In this document: one piece after another, positions 1-10,075 of the stretch
How positions within the stretch are numbered: the first letter of the stretch is position 1
Layout of the letters: each line of letters starts with the position of its first letter
Assembly (NCBI RefSeq): GCF_004379255.2
Contig: NC_056034.1
Coordinates: 5,024,501 to 5,088,500 of the forward strand
Direction of reading: 5' to 3'
Length of the DNA stretch: 64,000 bases
From: Salvia splendens
Taxonomy: Eukaryota; Streptophyta; Magnoliopsida; Lamiales; Lamiaceae
Notes under the pieces: model-generated
Told to the model about the DNA's origin: nothing
Seen by the model: only the letters and a program-made list of their open reading frames with translations
The model's database searches: none
Program-made: the position numbers and the translations under genes

Positions 1-538
1 AATATTTATGCAAACAACCAGATCTAGCTAATCTAGGCAGAATGAAACACGATTGCAGCGAAAAGATGAGAAATAAATAACTTCCATATCATAGCGTTTG
101 GATCCCGGCATAATACTTCGAAAGCAACAAGCGATTAGGTTCCAAAAGAAGATCCAACGAGATAAAAAAAGAAATACGAAGCTAAACTAAGAAAGCAAGT
201 AAAGAGTGTGTTCGCCACTTGTGTGATGAAACAGTTTCTGGCGATTAAAACGGCTGGAAGAGTTGACGGTGAATGATTTCCGGTGGAATCCTGGATATCT
301 TGAAGTGATCATGACTGGTGGCGAGGAACGAAAGGTATGGAGTTAACCTCCACTTTGGAACTAGGACTTCCGTGAGTGATTTGTAGGTGTGCTTTCTAAA
401 ATGATTTGAGTCCCTCCTTTTCATTCTTCATGTGACCTTCTATTTATAGGGAGACTTACCTTAGGATTAGGGTTGTTCTTCCTCGTACATTGTCTCTTTT
501 GCCCCCGCTAAATAGCTCGTTTTATATTAGCAATTCTC
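1..538. other. Transposon-derived non-coding sequence at window edge
   Basis: No protein-coding frame is recognisable here. The stretch lies directly downstream (minus strand) of the gag gene that ends at 539, so it is probably more of the same retroelement or of a neighbouring one. On the minus strand there is a TATA-like CTATAAATAG at about 445-455, which would suit an LTR promoter, but no copy of the candidate LTR at 1835 onward is repeated here. The boundary of the element is therefore unresolved. Confidence 0.3.
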
Positions 539-1501
539 TCATCTCCATCTCGAGCCTTTGGGGTTCCTCCAAGGTGCATCCCTCTGTTTCCCAGAGTTCC
601 AACTCCCATCAGGATTCCAACTACCCATTGCATTCACCTGAGCCTGATAATCTCTTTCTTGAGAGCCATAGTACTGTTGGGGTAAGATTTCTCCTTGACC
701 CGGAGATTTCTCTTTCTCTTGTGTGGTTGGTGAGGTGGTTTTCTCGATTGCATTCAAAAGTGCTTTCTCAAGCCTATCTATCCTTGCCTCGACTCTTTCG
801 TCATCTTGCTCTCTCAGAGCGTTTTCCGTCCATCTTCTCATAACATTCATCGAAATGTCGTTCGCCTTCTTAGCCTCTATTAGCTTTCCCAAAATTTCTC
901 TTGTTTCACTTCCCTTTTTCTTTGTAAAATTTCCCCCGCTCGAGGAATTCATCAAATCCTTTGACTTGGAGTTTGCTCCTTCATAGAACAGATAGTAAAT
1001 CTCTGTCTCGATCATCATGTGGTTTGGGCAAGCATCTAGCAATCCTTTGAATCGCGACCAATATTGACTCAGAGACTCATCGTACTCCTGCTTGCAGTCC
1101 ACGATCTCCTTCTTGAGGGCGTTCGTCTTGTTCGAAGGGAAAAAGTAATCCAGGAACTCCAATTTGAAGTCCCTCCATGTACGGATAGAATCCCGGGGCA
1201 GCCTCACCAACCATGTATTGGCCTCTCCCTTCAAGGCGAACGGAATTGCACGTAAGCGGTAGCCCTCTTCCGTCGCATCGTTTGGCCTTTTTTGAATACT
1301 GCACAGCCTGCTAAACTCATTTAGGAACTCGTATGGACACTCGTTCCTGCGTCCAGAGAACGTTGGTAGAATGCCTAACACATTTGTCTTAATATCGATG
1401 GCCCTTTGACGCGGATTCATAACTATAGCCTGAGCTGACTCACCATCTAGATGGACAGTGAGCGAACCGATCTCCGGATCTGGATCGACTACGTGTGCCA
1501 T
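539..1501 (-). CDS. Athila-like Ty3/gypsy retrotransposon gag
   Basis: A 320-residue gag protein of a Ty3/gypsy LTR retrotransposon. The central part carries the retrotransposon gag core: a stretch around FALKGEANTWLVRLP, then TWRDFKLEFLDYFFP and the Y-x-S-RFK segment, as in plant Athila and related gags. The C-terminus is rich in N, G, Q and W (GSWNPDGSWNSG, RNPKGSRWR), which also resembles Athila gag tails. The frame starts at an ATG and ends before any zinc knuckle; no protease, reverse transcriptase or integrase follows before the window edge. A primer-binding site resembling tRNA-Asp lies about 310 bp upstream (1815-1832), which fits Athila. The element is either cut off by the window edge, truncated, or a gag-only derivative. 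Confidence 0.8.
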   Translation of the reverse strand: MAHVVDPDPEIGSLTVHLDGESAQAIVMNPRQRAIDIKTNVLGILPTFSGRRNECPYEFLNEFSRLCSIQKRPNDATEEGYRLRAIPFALKGEANTWLVRLPRDSIRTWRDFKLEFLDYFFPSNKTNALKKEIVDCKQEYDESLSQYWSRFKGLLDACPNHMMIETEIYYLFYEGANSKSKDLMNSSSGGNFTKKKGSETREILGKLIEAKKANDISMNVMRRWTENALREQDDERVEARIDRLEKALLNAIEKTTSPTTQEKEKSPGQGEILPQQYYGSQERDYQAQVNAMGSWNPDGSWNSGKQRDAPWRNPKGSRWR

Positions 1502-1814
1502 GTCTCTGATCTCTGCTTCCTCTGTATCTGTTTATGAAGTTGACTTTGGATCCTCCTTTCCTGACGAACTCCAATCGTCGTCACTCTCCGAACCAAACGG
1601 GAATGGATCTCCCGTAGATAACCCTGATTTGGTGGTGACCGTAGATCTGTGTCCCTGACCATCCAAGTAAACTGATCGTTCCTCTACCCATATGAGTTAC
1701 CCCAGTGTCCAAACCGTGAGCCTCTGCTCATAAACTGCACATAAAGATAAAGAAAAACAAATCAAAACTATATACGCCAAAATCTCTAAACACAATCATA
1801 AACTACGCCATCCA

Positions 1815-1832
1815 TCCCCGGCAACGACGCCA
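1815..1832 (-). other. Primer-binding site, tRNA-Asp type
   Basis: On the minus strand this reads TGGCGTCGTTGCCGGGGA. It differs by one base from TGGCGCCGTTGCCGGGGA, the complement of the 3' end of plant tRNA-Asp(GTC) plus CCA. It lies two bases from a TG/CA-type LTR end (plus-strand TGAAGC at 1835) and upstream of the gag gene in the same orientation. Confidence 0.75.
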
Positions 1833-1834
1833 TT

Positions 1835-2690
1835 TGAAGCAGCATATTTAACCGAAGATTCGTGTATACTTTTATGCTAGGTCGAGCCCTCAGGTCCAGA
1901 GAATCTGCTAGATCACAAGGTCTAGGAACTTAGAGGCTCCTGGAAGTCTCGATCGTCGGACACACAAACCCCCTCGCGCTTGCAAAAACCCTCAACCAGC
2001 TATACTATGGATTAGTATAGGGAAGCAGAGGTCGATCCCACGAAGATGGACGCGTAAGAAAGCATTTAGAAGACTCTGGGCAGGTTGTTGGCTGCTGCCA
2101 CGCAATTTTGGGTTGAAGTTTAACTACTACTAGACCTAAGCACGAAAATCAGACACTGGACCTAGGAACTGAAAGCATCATGCTGACGTCGAACATCCTT
2201 ATAGCCACGAGATCTCAAACTAATTTCCTAGACCGAGCCAACGACCACCTAATATAGCTAGACAGAAAGCGAGTAAACAGTGGGAACCATTTTCCAGAAA
2301 CAGAAAGTACGGAAGAAAGCTGCAACTAACAAACTCAGAATTTAACTAACAATGACGTGCATCTCATTACCTGAATCAAACGCGAACATGAAGAAAACAT
2401 AGCACAAATCCAGATTCAAACAAAATGTAAAAGTTCGGACGTCGGAAACTTGCAATTAGCCGGAAATAGAACAGATCTACATATACTAGACGGAATGAAA
2501 TGAAAATAATTAAAATGAATATAAATAGTGTTGGTGTAGAAATGAGGATGTGTTAATTTATAGGGTGGAATTGTAGGGTGGTATTGAAGATTTTTGGACT
2601 AGATGACGAAAAGCTGATGTGACATGATGAAAATGGGGATGAGATGATTTATAGGGTTTGATTGTAATCACTTATTATAACTGCTTTTTT
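1835..2690 (-). mobile_element. Candidate 5' LTR of the Athila-like element
   Basis: The inner LTR edge is set by the primer-binding site, with the LTR ending in GCTTCA on the minus strand. The outer edge is not certain because no second LTR copy is present for comparison; about 2690 is a guess. A minus-strand TATA-like box (CCTATAAATT at about 2557-2567) could be the LTR promoter. No coding potential is seen. Confidence 0.4.
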
Positions 2691-2795
2691 ATTGTGTTGT
2701 TGTTTGGACTCTTGCTCACCTTTTCTTAGTTTGAAACTTTATATCTTTAAAATTAAAATATTATCCAATTACGCTTACCCTATCATTTTCGAATA

Positions 2796-3921
2796 AGGCT
2801 CAATACTTTTAATACCCAATTATATTATCAGCTCGGTTTTGCTTTCTAATTACTTGATCACACGAGTATTTTGGCTATGTAGAGATCAGATCACTCGAGT
2901 TCACTAATTATCGGAACCTCTTTGTATTTGGTAATGTCTGAGATGGCTAATCTCAGAAGATACAAGCCAATTACACTGTCGAGTATTACAAGCAAGAACA
3001 ATACAGAGAGTACAAGAATTAGCCAAGAACCCTAATCTATTACAAGAACTTAACCTCTCGCAATAGTACCGGGCTTCTCACCACAATTCACCTGCACACT
3101 CAAGAAGCCTGTTAGTAACACAATAGACAGATCCTAACCGGATCTAAGCGAGTATACACAGTAAACAACGAAACTTGAAACACCAAGCACAAAGGATGGC
3201 TCGGGTCGCAACAACGACTTCACAAGGGCCAAAGACCTCCTCCGTCTTATCCAACAAGTCTCAAAGGAGCACAGTGGAAACAATCTAACCCCGAGCTAGG
3301 GTTTCCCGATTACTACCACAGAAATCCACCCCACTCGTTCTATTACTCAGAATCACCACCACACGATCTCAAGAACCCTCAGAACTCACAGATCTAAGAA
3401 GCCAACTGTAGATTTTCCCAGAACAGTCAGGAGACGAACTCAACCGTTCAAACTCACACAAAATCTCCAGATCAACTCAGAGGTTGAGAGATAGCGCTCG
3501 ATCCTCACTAAGAAGAAGAGAACGAAGACATCGGAGAAAAGAAAAACAGCCAGAGTTTCAGAGAGAAAGAGAGGTTTCTAGAGAGAAGCAGGAGCAAGAG
3601 CTCGAACAGAGAGAGACAGTAGAGATTGGAATGAGTAGTCAAAGAGTCGAGGAGAAGAATAAAGACTCCAAGGAAACACACCTCAAATCCAACGGCTCAG
3701 TGCCGTGATCCGCGTGGAGGGCACACGTGGCAGCCATCAGGGAAGCCACTAAAGATTGGACTGGATCCGACTTGGATCAAGCAAATTGGCCATCAATTAA
3801 ATCAGCCCAGCTAACTTAATAGCCAAGGCCTAAAAGGATAGTCCATAATTCCATAGGCTCAATATTTTTTATACACAGTCATATTATCAGCTCGGATTTG
3901 CTTTAGTTACTTATCACACAA
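2796..3921. repeat. Unclassified repeat flanked by ~65-bp imperfect direct repeats
   Basis: A segment of about 65 bp at 2796-2862 (from AGGCTCAATAC through ATTATCAGCTCGG to TGATCACAC) recurs imperfectly at 3855-3921, a spacing of about 1059 bp. The DNA between is richer in G+C than its surroundings and has purine-rich GAGAGA tracts at 3480-3660, like a retroelement leader. It could be a solo LTR or the remains of a tandemly duplicated insertion. No conserved protein is visible. Confidence 0.4.
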
Positions 3922-4068
3922 TATTCAAAATACTCGTTCATACACACAAAAAATTGAAAATTATTGTTCAATAGTATCCATAAAAACACCTCATCATTTA
4001 GGTCGTACTTACAATTCAAAGTGATAAAAGCACAAGATCATAAAACATACATTCTCCATAGGACCACC

Positions 4069-4635
4069 TAAGGGTATAAATCGTACGTGTTGGGTCGTTA
4101 TCGGGTCAACCTGATAATGACACGATCCAATAAGGGCAAACACGAACACGACATGTTATGAAAACCCCAAACCCGATCTGCTACTCTCGAACCCGAACTC
4201 GGCACGAACTCGACACGAACCACCCTGGGTCAACACGACACGATAACAACACGTACACGACACGACACTATGAAAACACGACCTGATAACACAGTTAGAA
4301 CCTGGAACTGCTCTTGATTAACAAAAGTTACAAAACTTTGAATCGGATCATTAAAAACCTAAAATGTGATTACACAATCTAATCAGGTGAACAATAACAT
4401 CAATAGATTCGTAGCAACAAAATCCAACAAAAAGATATTATTTTTAAAATATTAAATATTATTAATAATAATATAATATTATTTCTTAACGTGTAATACG
4501 AACCCGACACGAACACGACACAAAATTTTCGTGTACTTAAATGGTCGACCCGATAAGGACACGAACCCAATAAGCTTTGACCAAAATTCATTAATTTCGT
4601 GCGGATTCGTGTCGTGCCAAAAATTGCTGGCCCTA
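4069..4635. mobile_element. Non-autonomous hAT transposon with 8-bp target duplication
   Basis: A 567-bp element flanked by a perfect 8-bp direct repeat GGACCACC (4061-4068 and 4636-4643), the target size of hAT transposases. The ends are short imperfect inverted repeats (TAAGGG... and, on the other strand, TAGGGCC...). The interior is packed with the submotif ACACGA/TCGTGT, repeated in both orientations near both ends, as expected of subterminal transposase-binding repeats. It has no transposase frame, so it depends on a helper element. Confidence 0.85.
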
Positions 4636-4991
4636 GGACCACCACGGCGGAATGAATTTTCCTCAAATTAAACATAATTAATGTTTAAATTTCACTGATA
4701 TACACCAGCCTTTAAAAGGTCTACCCGTCTTAAGTGCGTTCTCTTTGATTCTAAATTTATTACCCCATTAAAAATAAGTAATACTACTAGCTAGTTCTTT
4801 TTTTTACTACATTTTTGTATAAGAATGTATATATAAGATGTAGGCTTTAAAGCATATATATATTGTCAAAATATTTATAAACCTATTTATCAAATTAACA
4901 CATCACAAAAAATTTATCCGTCCAAAAATATACTTCCTTCAAAAAGAAAAAGAAAAAAGTGGCGGCTTCTGGTGTTACTCAATTTTGTGAT

Positions 4992-4998
4992 TATAAAT
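4992..4998 (+). promoter_or_regulatory. TATA box of the ERF gene
   Basis: TATAAAT lies 88 bp upstream of the ATG at 5080. A start of transcription about 30 bp downstream would give a 5' leader of roughly 55 bases without an upstream ATG. Confidence 0.6.
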
Positions 4999-5079
4999 AG
5001 GCATCACAAGTGCAGAGTCTTTGAAGATATCCTCTCCCCATATATCCGCTGAAACTACAGTATTCCTTTCAATCAAATC

Positions 5080-5952
5080 ATGGAAGAAGCCATGAGAAGG
5101 CTCAACGGCACCGACCCCGATCCCATCCTCCACCCCTCCTCCGCCCCAAAGCGCCGCCCCTCCCCCTCCCCCGCCGGCGCTATCAGGTACCGCGGCGTCC
5201 GTCGCCGCCCCTGGGGCCGCTACGCCGCCGAGATCCGCGACCCTCAGTCGAAGGAGCGGCGCTGGCTCGGCACCTTCGACACCGCCGAGGAGGCCGCCTG
5301 CGCCTACGACTGCGCCGCCCGCTCTATGCGCGGCGTCAAGGCCCGCACCAACTTCGTCTACCCCACTTCTCCTATCCACCCCGCAGCCGATAATATCATC
5401 CCTCCCTTCCACTTCTCAAAATCACCTCACCCCTTCCCAAACCCTAATTTTGATCTCAACGGAAAAAACATGCTTCTCATCCGCGACTACCTCAACACCT
5501 CCAATTCCATATATTCCGATGCTTGCTCCTTCAATCGCCCTTCAAACCACCACAACATGCCTCTTAACAATTCTTCCTTTTCGACCTCTCAGCCCTCCTC
5601 CTGCTTCAACCGCACTTCTGCAAAATCCCAAGGTAACAATTCGACAAACACTGATTCTACTGGAATTTTCTGGAGCGAGAGGTCTGATTCAGGTTTGTTA
5701 GAAGAAGTTATACACGGCTTCTTCCCCAAAGTGAAGGCGGAGCCGCCATCGGTTATCTATGAAGCTGAAGCAAAAAATGGGTTTGTAGGTTTTCCGGTTG
5801 AGAACCAAACGGTTTATTCACAATTCGGGGGCTTCAACTCCGGCGGCAAGCATTTTTATGGAGGCCAAGCGAGTTCTAGTGGAATATTTGGGGACATTTT
5901 TCACTACCAAGAAGCTCTAGGTCTGGTTGCAGAGAGAGCGCCTAATGCTTGA
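5080..5952 (+). CDS. ERF transcription factor, subgroup VIII-b (ESR/DORNROESCHEN/PUCHI-like)
   Basis: A 290-residue, intronless AP2/ERF transcription factor, expected to bind GCC-box DNA in the nucleus. The AP2 domain spans about residues 36-93, with [18 protein letters not shown], the WLGTF core and ARTNFVYP; the Ala and Asp of the YAAEIRD segment are those that mark ERF rather than DREB proteins. The domain matches the ESR1/ESR2 (DRN/DRNL), PUCHI and LEP group, whose members control organ founder cells, meristem and embryo patterning. Near residue 205 the motif [13 protein letters not shown] is a conserved C-terminal signature of the same group. The rest is Ser/Asn-rich. The first third is very GC-rich, while the 3' half is not. 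The start is the first ATG after the TATA box. Which member of the group it is cannot be settled from the domain alone; gene order favours ESR1/ESR2. Confidence 0.93.
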   Translation: MEEAMRRLNGTDPDPILHPSSAPKRRPSPSPAGAIRYRGVRRRPWGRYAAEIRDPQSKERRWLGTFDTAEEAACAYDCAARSMRGVKARTNFVYPTSPIHPAADNIIPPFHFSKSPHPFPNPNFDLNGKNMLLIRDYLNTSNSIYSDACSFNRPSNHHNMPLNNSSFSTSQPSSCFNRTSAKSQGNNSTNTDSTGIFWSERSDSGLLEEVIHGFFPKVKAEPPSVIYEAEAKNGFVGFPVENQTVYSQFGGFNSGGKHFYGGQASSSGIFGDIFHYQEALGLVAERAPNA

Positions 5953-7639
5953 AACTTATCAAACTAAGATATGTTAATTTATGTTTACTAATTAAATCAT
6001 GTACTAGTATTTGTGGATTAATTGTAATATCTCTAGTTGGCGGAAAAATAGGAAATTATGTACCCCTTCTTCAATGAAGTATGTAATTTTCTTGTATTTG
6101 GTCATTAATGAATACAACAAAAAAATGAAAAATCTTGAATGTTTAAATTCGTTTAGTTAGAATCATAAATAACATATCTAACAAAATAGTATCGATGTGT
6201 AAGTATGCATGTGTGAAACGTGCATGGGGAATTGTTGGATGTTTTGTTGATTTGCATAACTGTCCCTGTTCAATGTTGATATTATTGTTGTTAGTCCTTC
6301 ACTTATTAAAAAGGTGTAAAAAGCTATGGATCGAGTCTTTCATTCTCTCTTATACGCAGTTGTAAAGACAGCACTTTCCACTGTCCGAGTCCAAAAAAAC
6401 CCTAGCTAACAACTTCCTTACACTTAAGTAGCCAACGCAACACAACCAAATTCGATACTGGTTTACTTGTACTTCGCGCTTAATCTCTCCTTTTATCTAT
6501 TAATTAGGTGATCCTTTTTGTGTTTAATTAGTGGATCTTATAATTCTAATCCATGTTTTCGGGAATTTTGTTCACATGCCCTTGGAGTCTTGGAGATCGT
6601 AGGTTTGTCCTCCTGATAGACTAACCTTGCTATTTTTAAACAACTGTCACTTTAATATTAGATGATTGATTCAAGCATATCAATTTTGGTTTCCTGTATT
6701 TTTGGGTTGGGATTTAATTCCATTAGTAAAATTGACGGCACCCTAATAGTAATCTGTTTGTTTTCTCATGCAGTTAATAATCAGTTGAGCATATTACAAT
6801 ATGATCTATAAACAAGTAGTAGTGTATATTTTCATTCACCTCATTTATATCTATACTCAGTCACTCACAAAAACTTGTATCCGTCTCTGCTTACAGAGAA
6901 ATGGAATCAAAGTCCTCAATGCCTTCTTCTAGCCTTATTGATCAACAAGTGGTAAGTGGGACAAACTCTATTTTTTCACAATTATTTTTGTGTAATTAAT
7001 AATCAATTTGTTTGAAATGTATCTATTCAGTTTTCTTGTCTCACATAGTCAAATCCTTCTTCTACTTCTTCAATCTCTCTGTATATGAAGATTACTATTG
7101 AGACAAATTGATAATGTTATTAACTCATTCACTCTTTTGTTTCAAATATGACATTTTGATCACATAGTATGAGTTATGTTTTGTGTTGATTGTGTGTTCC
7201 TAGTTGTACTTTTCCCAGAAGCCCTTGTACATTGCTCTGGTTTGTTGAACCTTTGTCTTCATTTGCAGAGAGACACATTGTTGTATCTCCGAGTTGTCTA
7301 GGCAAATGCTCATGCTGGAATTGAGTTATCTTGCATTGATGGCTTGTTTATTTACTTTGCTTCTTTTCATTTTGTTATTGTCACTTCTTTCTTGTTGTGC
7401 TTTGTATCCTCTGGAAACGACGACTGGATTATCAAGATTCAAGACGGTATTATTACATCACATTATTCTTCTATTGATGGCTTAACTAGCACAGCAATGG
7501 ATCGCAGTAGATTTGTGTTTGCTTGCTTATAGGTTGTTGAGCTCTCCGACATGCTCGGTTGTTGAGAGTCTTGGGAAAAAGATTGCTTGATGCCTTCATC
7601 CACTATTTTATTTCCTAATTTGTTAAGGCGAATTCTTCC
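5953..7639. other. Spacer with a possible spliced transcript of unknown function
   Basis: The ERF 3' untranslated region probably ends near the AATGAA signals at about 6105. At 6896-6952 there is an exon-like segment with acceptor CTTACAG, an ATG at 6901 and the strong donor GTAAGT; a second acceptor, TTTGCAG, lies at 7262-7268. Joining them gives only a 27-residue peptide before a stop. I recognise no protein family, so it may be a non-coding RNA or chance. Confidence 0.25.
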
Positions 7640-8206
7640 CATAGAAATCCATGGGTTCCATCTTAAAACCAATTGGTGAGACTTATATAGTGTATTAAGC
7701 TCTTTGTGTGTGGATTGGTGATAAGAGAAGATGCCCATGAGACTTATATAGCGGATTAAACTCTTTGTGTGTGAGATATTATTATATTCATTTTTTTATG
7801 TTTCAATTGCCAACACCCTCCCTCAAACCCTTTAAGGTGAATCTTGGAGGGGTTGGACTTTTTTAAGGTGAATCTTGGAGGGGTTGGACTTTTTTATGAT
7901 CGATTGGACAATCGGCCCAATTTTTTTTTCGATCGGTTGGACCACTAGCCCAAATTTTCAGCCCAGTTATACTGTTGGGTCAGTCATTTTTTTCGGTTTC
8001 AGCCCAGATATACTGCTAGGTCAGTTAAATATGACCCACAGTCGGCGACCCGCTCTGATACCATGATAGAAATCCATGGGTTCCATCTTAAAACCAATTG
8101 GTGATAAGAGGAGAGGTCCATGAGACTTATATAGTGGATTAAGCTATTTGTGTACACCGATATAAGATATTATTATATTCATTTTTTTATGTTTCAATTG
8201 CCAACA
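7640..8206 (-). mobile_element. TRIM (terminal-repeat retrotransposon in miniature)
   Basis: Two direct terminal repeats, 7640-7815 and 8064-8206, share ATAGAAATCCATGGG, CTTAAAACCAATTGGTGA, CATGAGACTTATATAG and an ending of CAATTGCCAACA. Between them lie only about 250 bp with no coding capacity. On the minus strand a primer-binding site TGGTATCAGAGC (8052-8063), complementary to initiator tRNA-Met, abuts the 8064 repeat. A purine tract, GGGTTTGAGGGAGGG (7816-7830), abuts the other. This is the full set of TRIM features in minus orientation. The first repeat is longer because of an internal duplication of the CATGAGACTTATATAG block, and the inner region has a ~34-bp tandem repeat at 7831-7895. 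No clear target duplication is visible. Confidence 0.85.
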
Positions 8207-9003
8207 TGCTCCATCAGTTGTTGTACTAGTTTCAAGTACAATCTTACAAATGGCGTCGGTGAGCCCTACACAACAGGATGAAAGCTTGCTCCATAAAATG
8301 CAATGGCAAAAAATATACTCATTGTATCATTTTAGTCTATGTTGTTTTGGAGTAATCATACTTGTTATAGTGTAGCTTAATGTCTTGCACTATATACAGT
8401 ATATATAGGATAGGATACATGTAGCTAGATAGAAGTATAAAATCGAAACAGTTAGTCGCAAATAATAGTAGGAGTAGTAGTATTTTTGCAATTCATTCGA
8501 TGAAATGGATTGGGTTGGGCTTGGATAATGTGAAGATGACCGTTGCATTTACTCCTACAATTTGTTGGGACATCGTTACGCTTGATATGATCATGAAAAT
8601 GCCTCTTTATTAGGTCAAGAAATGAGGAATTCAATACACTCGATCGAGACTATATCCATCACCATAACACTGGAAATGGGACCCCTTTTCCATTGGCATG
8701 TTATTTTCATGATTATCGCAAGAACAAATAAGAAAAGGAAACGAAAAAGCAAAAAAAAAGACCCAAATGGGAATCATGTTGATCTTGATCGAGATTGAAT
8801 AGAGTGGTTGACGCAGAGCAAAAAAGTAGTTTCTTTTTGGTGGGACATTAATTGAGCCTAAGTTATCAATCCCGTGAAGGAAGGGATTCAAGAAATGGAA
8901 GGATAGAGAAAGGGATATTCAATCATTCCTACTCTTCTATATTAAGTTGAAACCAATATCTCAAATACTTGTATATATTTCTCCTGCCCACAATATTGAA
9001 GAT
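8207..9003. other. Spacer without recognisable gene
   Basis: Mostly AT-rich DNA. A minus-strand open frame of 86 codons at 8631-8891 matches no family I know. The last ~50 bases are probably promoter and leader of the gene at 9004. Confidence 0.4.
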
Positions 9004-9255
9004 ATGGAGAGTGAGGCCATGATAAGCAAAGATATGAAGGTGGATGAGGCTCTTGCGAGGCAAGGGAGCATCACCAAATCTAGCTGCCTCTGCTCTCCCA
9101 CCACCCATGCCGGCTCCTTCCGATGCCGCCTCCATCGCGCCCCCTCCCTCCAACGGACTAAGAGCATCGAATCCGCCACCGACTCACAATCTAAGGATAC
9201 TGCTGCCCCTCTTATGGTTACTCATCAGATAAGCAATTCAAGCAGTGCTCAGTAA
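9004..9255 (+). CDS. Small serine-rich protein with CxCxPTxHxGSFRCRxHR motif
   Basis: An 83-residue protein. Its core, CLCSPTTHAGSFRCRLHR at about residues 28-45, is the signature of a plant family usually annotated as serine-rich protein-like or uncharacterised (Arabidopsis At1g67910 and relatives). The motif is followed by RAPSLQRTKS. Its molecular role is unknown. The ATG at 9004 begins MESEAM; an in-frame ATG at 8947 would add 19 residues unlike the family and is less likely. No signal peptide or membrane segment is visible. It sits between the ERF and the NPH3 gene, in the same neighbourhood that such a gene occupies next to an NPH3 gene in Arabidopsis. Confidence 0.8.
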   Translation: MESEAMISKDMKVDEALARQGSITKSSCLCSPTTHAGSFRCRLHRAPSLQRTKSIESATDSQSKDTAAPLMVTHQISNSSSAQ

Positions 9256-10075
9256 ATAAAGATATATACCTGGTATCTTTTACTCTATTTGTAATCTATA
9301 TATGTTCTCAAATCTGTGTAAATTGTAATGCAATCAACATTGAGTATGCAGTTTGGAATGGAAGAACGAAAACTTGTACTAGTATAATATTCACATGCAC
9401 ATCTTAAATCTCCGTGTAATTACTAGTGGCATGCAACTCCTAACAACTTGTCTTAAATCTCTCGATTTTATTGAATTTAGGTTTAAATTGATCTTCATCC
9501 GTCGAATCTTGCATTAACACATAAATCATTTAAGTTGTACACAACAGTGTTGTAGGTTCTAGATAGCTTCCGAACGAATGACACGGGCCGAGTATCTTAT
9601 CTACAAAATACACGACCATGTGTTATGTTCTCTTATTTTTCTCGACTATGCACACATTTTGTGCATTCTATGAATATAATACACAAGTCATGTGCTTTTT
9701 AAATCACTCATTTTTTATGCTTTACTATGGAAAAAACTTGATAAATTCATTAAACAACTGCACATAAGCAATTTACTCAAATAGTTTAAACGTGCGCAAA
9801 TGCACATAAGCAATTCTGCAGCAGTATACTTCCACTTCTGCAGTTCAACACTCTCTTGTACAACTACTATTTGTGTCGTTTTCTAATTTTGCCTCGAAAA
9901 AACTATAGTTTCCATAATTTTATTGGCATAGCTTACACCAAGTGAGTTGCATTCTTTCCTAAACGGTTACAAAGAGTTTTTCAAGAATTATCACACAAAA
10001 GAGGAAAGAAAAAAGATTAAACAAAGACAGAGTGCTATTTACCCATCCCAAACAACACATTGGGATCTCTGATGA
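9256..10075. other. Spacer between two convergent genes
   Basis: It holds the 3' ends of the small serine-rich gene (plus) and the NPH3 gene (minus). AT-rich with no other feature that I can support. Confidence 0.5.

Noticed and set aside
8631..8891. 86-codon minus-strand frame with a hydrophobic centre, considered as organelle-derived or membrane protein
   Set aside because: I could not match it to any plastid, mitochondrial or nuclear family, and there is no promoter or splice context to support it.
8947..9003. Longer start for the small serine-rich protein
   Set aside because: The extra 19 residues resemble nothing in the family; the ATG at 9004 gives the normal length.
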